Of a stretch of DNA of 7,161 nt, positions 6,310-7,161 are shown piece after piece. A program made the position numbers and the translations under genes. The DNA is taken from NCBI GenBank assembly GCA_017558165.1, contig JAFYWE010000214.1:1-7161 (forward strand), read 5' to 3'. Origin of the DNA: Bacteroidaceae bacterium (GTDB taxonomy: Bacteria > Bacteroidota > Bacteroidia > Bacteroidales > Bacteroidaceae). How positions within the stretch are numbered: position 1 is the first letter of the stretch; the number at the start of each line of letters is the position of its first letter. The notes beneath the pieces were generated by a model. The model was not told the origin of the DNA. It made no database searches and was given only the letters and a program-made list of their open reading frames with translations.

Positions 6310-7002
6310 ATGCGCAAGATATTGTTGATATTGATGCTGTCACCGCTATTGTTGACAGCGCAGGACAAGTTCGGTTTTTACAGCCATGGTAAGGCTCTTG
6401 AGAGCGTACCGGGCTACCAGCAGTCAATGGCCGAGTATGAAGCACTCAAGCTGCGTTGCGAGGAGGAGATCGAACGCAACGAGCATGAGCTGACACGTAA
6501 GTATGTGGCATTCCTTGACGGGCAGCAGGATTTCCCTGAGCTCATTCTCCGCAAGAGGCAGAAGGAGTTGCAGCAGATGGTGGACAACAGTGTCGTTTTC
6601 CGCAAGCAACTCTCTGGCTGGCTCAAGCAGGCAAAGGACTCGCTCCTTGCACCACATAATGCGGCTGTTGATGCCGCGCTTGTGCGCGTGTGCCTCCGTC
6701 ATGGACTTTCGTTTGCCTTTGACAGCGACGTGGTCCAGCTACGTTTCGTGAATCCGAGCGCAGGTGTTGATATTACCTCTCTTGTCATAGCAGAGGTGCT
6801 GAATCCCAAGGAGGTGCGCGCTGTCGTAAAGACCAAGAGTGCGGAACCTGCTGAAGCAAATGATGAGGTAAATGACGTGGCAGAGGAACAGGCGGATGTA
6901 GCAGATGATGTCGATGCAACCGATACCGTTTCGGACGATGGTGGCGACACAGACGTTGCGGCGGACTCTGTTGACGAGTCGGTTGGTGTTAAGGAGGAGT
7001 GA
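6310..7002 (+). CDS. Divergent OmpH/Skp-like exported protein with acidic C-terminal tail, copy 3
   Basis: The 230-residue product begins with a signal peptide (RKILLILMLSPLLLTA, cleavage about residue 17 or 18). The mature protein starts DKFGFYSHGKALESVPGYQ, matching the KFGYVNSGELIQLMPEF strand of copy 2. A helical, charged region follows (about 36-112), with FPELILRKRQKELQQM (75-90) comparable to VPESILKRRYEELLQM in copy 2, so common descent is plain. The C-terminal core includes LRHGLSFAFDSDVVQLRFVNPSAGVDITSLV (129-159), the OmpH strand pair and DIT motif. Residues 177-230 form an extra tail with 21 Asp/Glu and a single Lys in 54 residues, rich in Ala and Val; it is probably disordered. 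Copies 1 and 2 end without such a tail. The gene sits 60 bases past the T-tract of the terminator, so it may have its own promoter or depend on read-through. It could be a specialised chaperone or a protein with a new periplasmic role. OmpH/Skp-like descent is confident; function is unknown. Confidence 0.88.
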   Translation: MRKILLILMLSPLLLTAQDKFGFYSHGKALESVPGYQQSMAEYEALKLRCEEEIERNEHELTRKYVAFLDGQQDFPELILRKRQKELQQMVDNSVVFRKQLSGWLKQAKDSLLAPHNAAVDAALVRVCLRHGLSFAFDSDVVQLRFVNPSAGVDITSLVIAEVLNPKEVRAVVKTKSAEPAEANDEVNDVAEEQADVADDVDATDTVSDDGGDTDVAADSVDESVGVKEE

Positions 7003-7097
7003 AAAATTTCCGTAAGGATTTAAGAAGCTGTTTAAATTTATATCGTTAAGTTTTTTATAGAGCAAAAATAGGGTGTTTTATTATTTTTTGTAGGGCG

Positions 7098-7111
7098 CGT
7101 AGCGGGCTACG
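7098..7111. repeat. Short GC-rich hairpin in the right-hand intergenic region
   Basis: CGTAG (7098-7102) and CTACG (7107-7111) form a perfect five-pair stem around a CGGG loop, with a possible G-T pair outside it. The flanks are very AT-rich, so this GC-rich island (about 7093-7119) stands out. No T-tract follows on either strand, so it does not look like an intrinsic terminator. It could be part of the leader of the next gene or a small dispersed palindrome. The rest of 7003-7161 is AT-rich and shows no convincing gene. Confidence 0.4.
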
Positions 7112-7161
7112 TAACCGGGAAAAAGAAGAAAACAGACATTTTTGAATATAAAAAACAACGA

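Noticed and set aside
7004..7021. Small hairpin just after the third ompH gene (TCC-GTAA-GGA with AAA/TTT extension).
   Set aside because: The stem is only three pairs plus a bulged AT extension and is followed by taagaag, not a T-tract, so it is not supported as a terminator. The T-run at 7051-7056 has no good stem before it.
6739..7065. Minus-strand open frame overlapping the acidic tail of the third ompH gene.
   Set aside because: Most of it is antisense to the repetitive acidic codons, and its protein shows no domain or signal. The + strand reading has a signal peptide and a recognisable OmpH core.

Overview
The window looks like chromosomal DNA of a Bacteroidota species, most likely order Bacteroidales (Bacteroides/Prevotella/Muribaculaceae-like). 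The evidence is the gene order, the DUF6089 and DUF6242-type proteins, the Bacteroidota-style BamA with a Tyr/Asn-rich barrel loop, and mostly weak Shine-Dalgarno sequences. All genes are on the + strand and closely packed. No RNA gene, CRISPR array or intact mobile element was seen.

Layout: 1-1002 is the 3' part of a beta-propeller-like secreted protein (probably DUF6242; its start lies outside the window). One base later, 1004-1705 encodes a DUF6089-type outer-membrane beta-barrel protein. After an 11-base gap, 1717-2466 is uppS (isoprenyl diphosphate synthase). Its stop overlaps the start of bamA (2463-5114; five POTRA domains plus an Omp85 barrel) in an ATGA junction. Twenty bases later comes the first OmpH/Skp-type periplasmic chaperone (5135-5650), then a second (5692-6210), whose codon choice is extremely biased. 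A clear intrinsic terminator (6231-6263) follows. A third, divergent OmpH/Skp paralogue (6310-7002) carries a 54-residue acidic C-terminal tail. The last 159 bases (7003-7161) are AT-rich and non-coding, with one short GC-rich hairpin; they probably lead into the next gene outside the window.

How the genes fit together: this is an envelope-biogenesis cluster. UppS makes the polyprenyl diphosphate precursor of the lipid carrier for peptidoglycan and surface glycans. The OmpH/Skp proteins hold unfolded outer-membrane proteins in the periplasm, and BamA inserts them into the outer membrane. The two uncharacterised upstream genes are exported and transcriptionally adjacent, so they are reasonable candidates for surface or outer-membrane functions. 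Most of the window is a conserved core locus. The less ordinary points are the expansion to three OmpH paralogues, the acidic tail on the third, the Tyr-rich BamA loop, a substitution in the UppS RTGGE motif, and the short hairpin near the right edge. I see no convincing evidence of a wholly new system.
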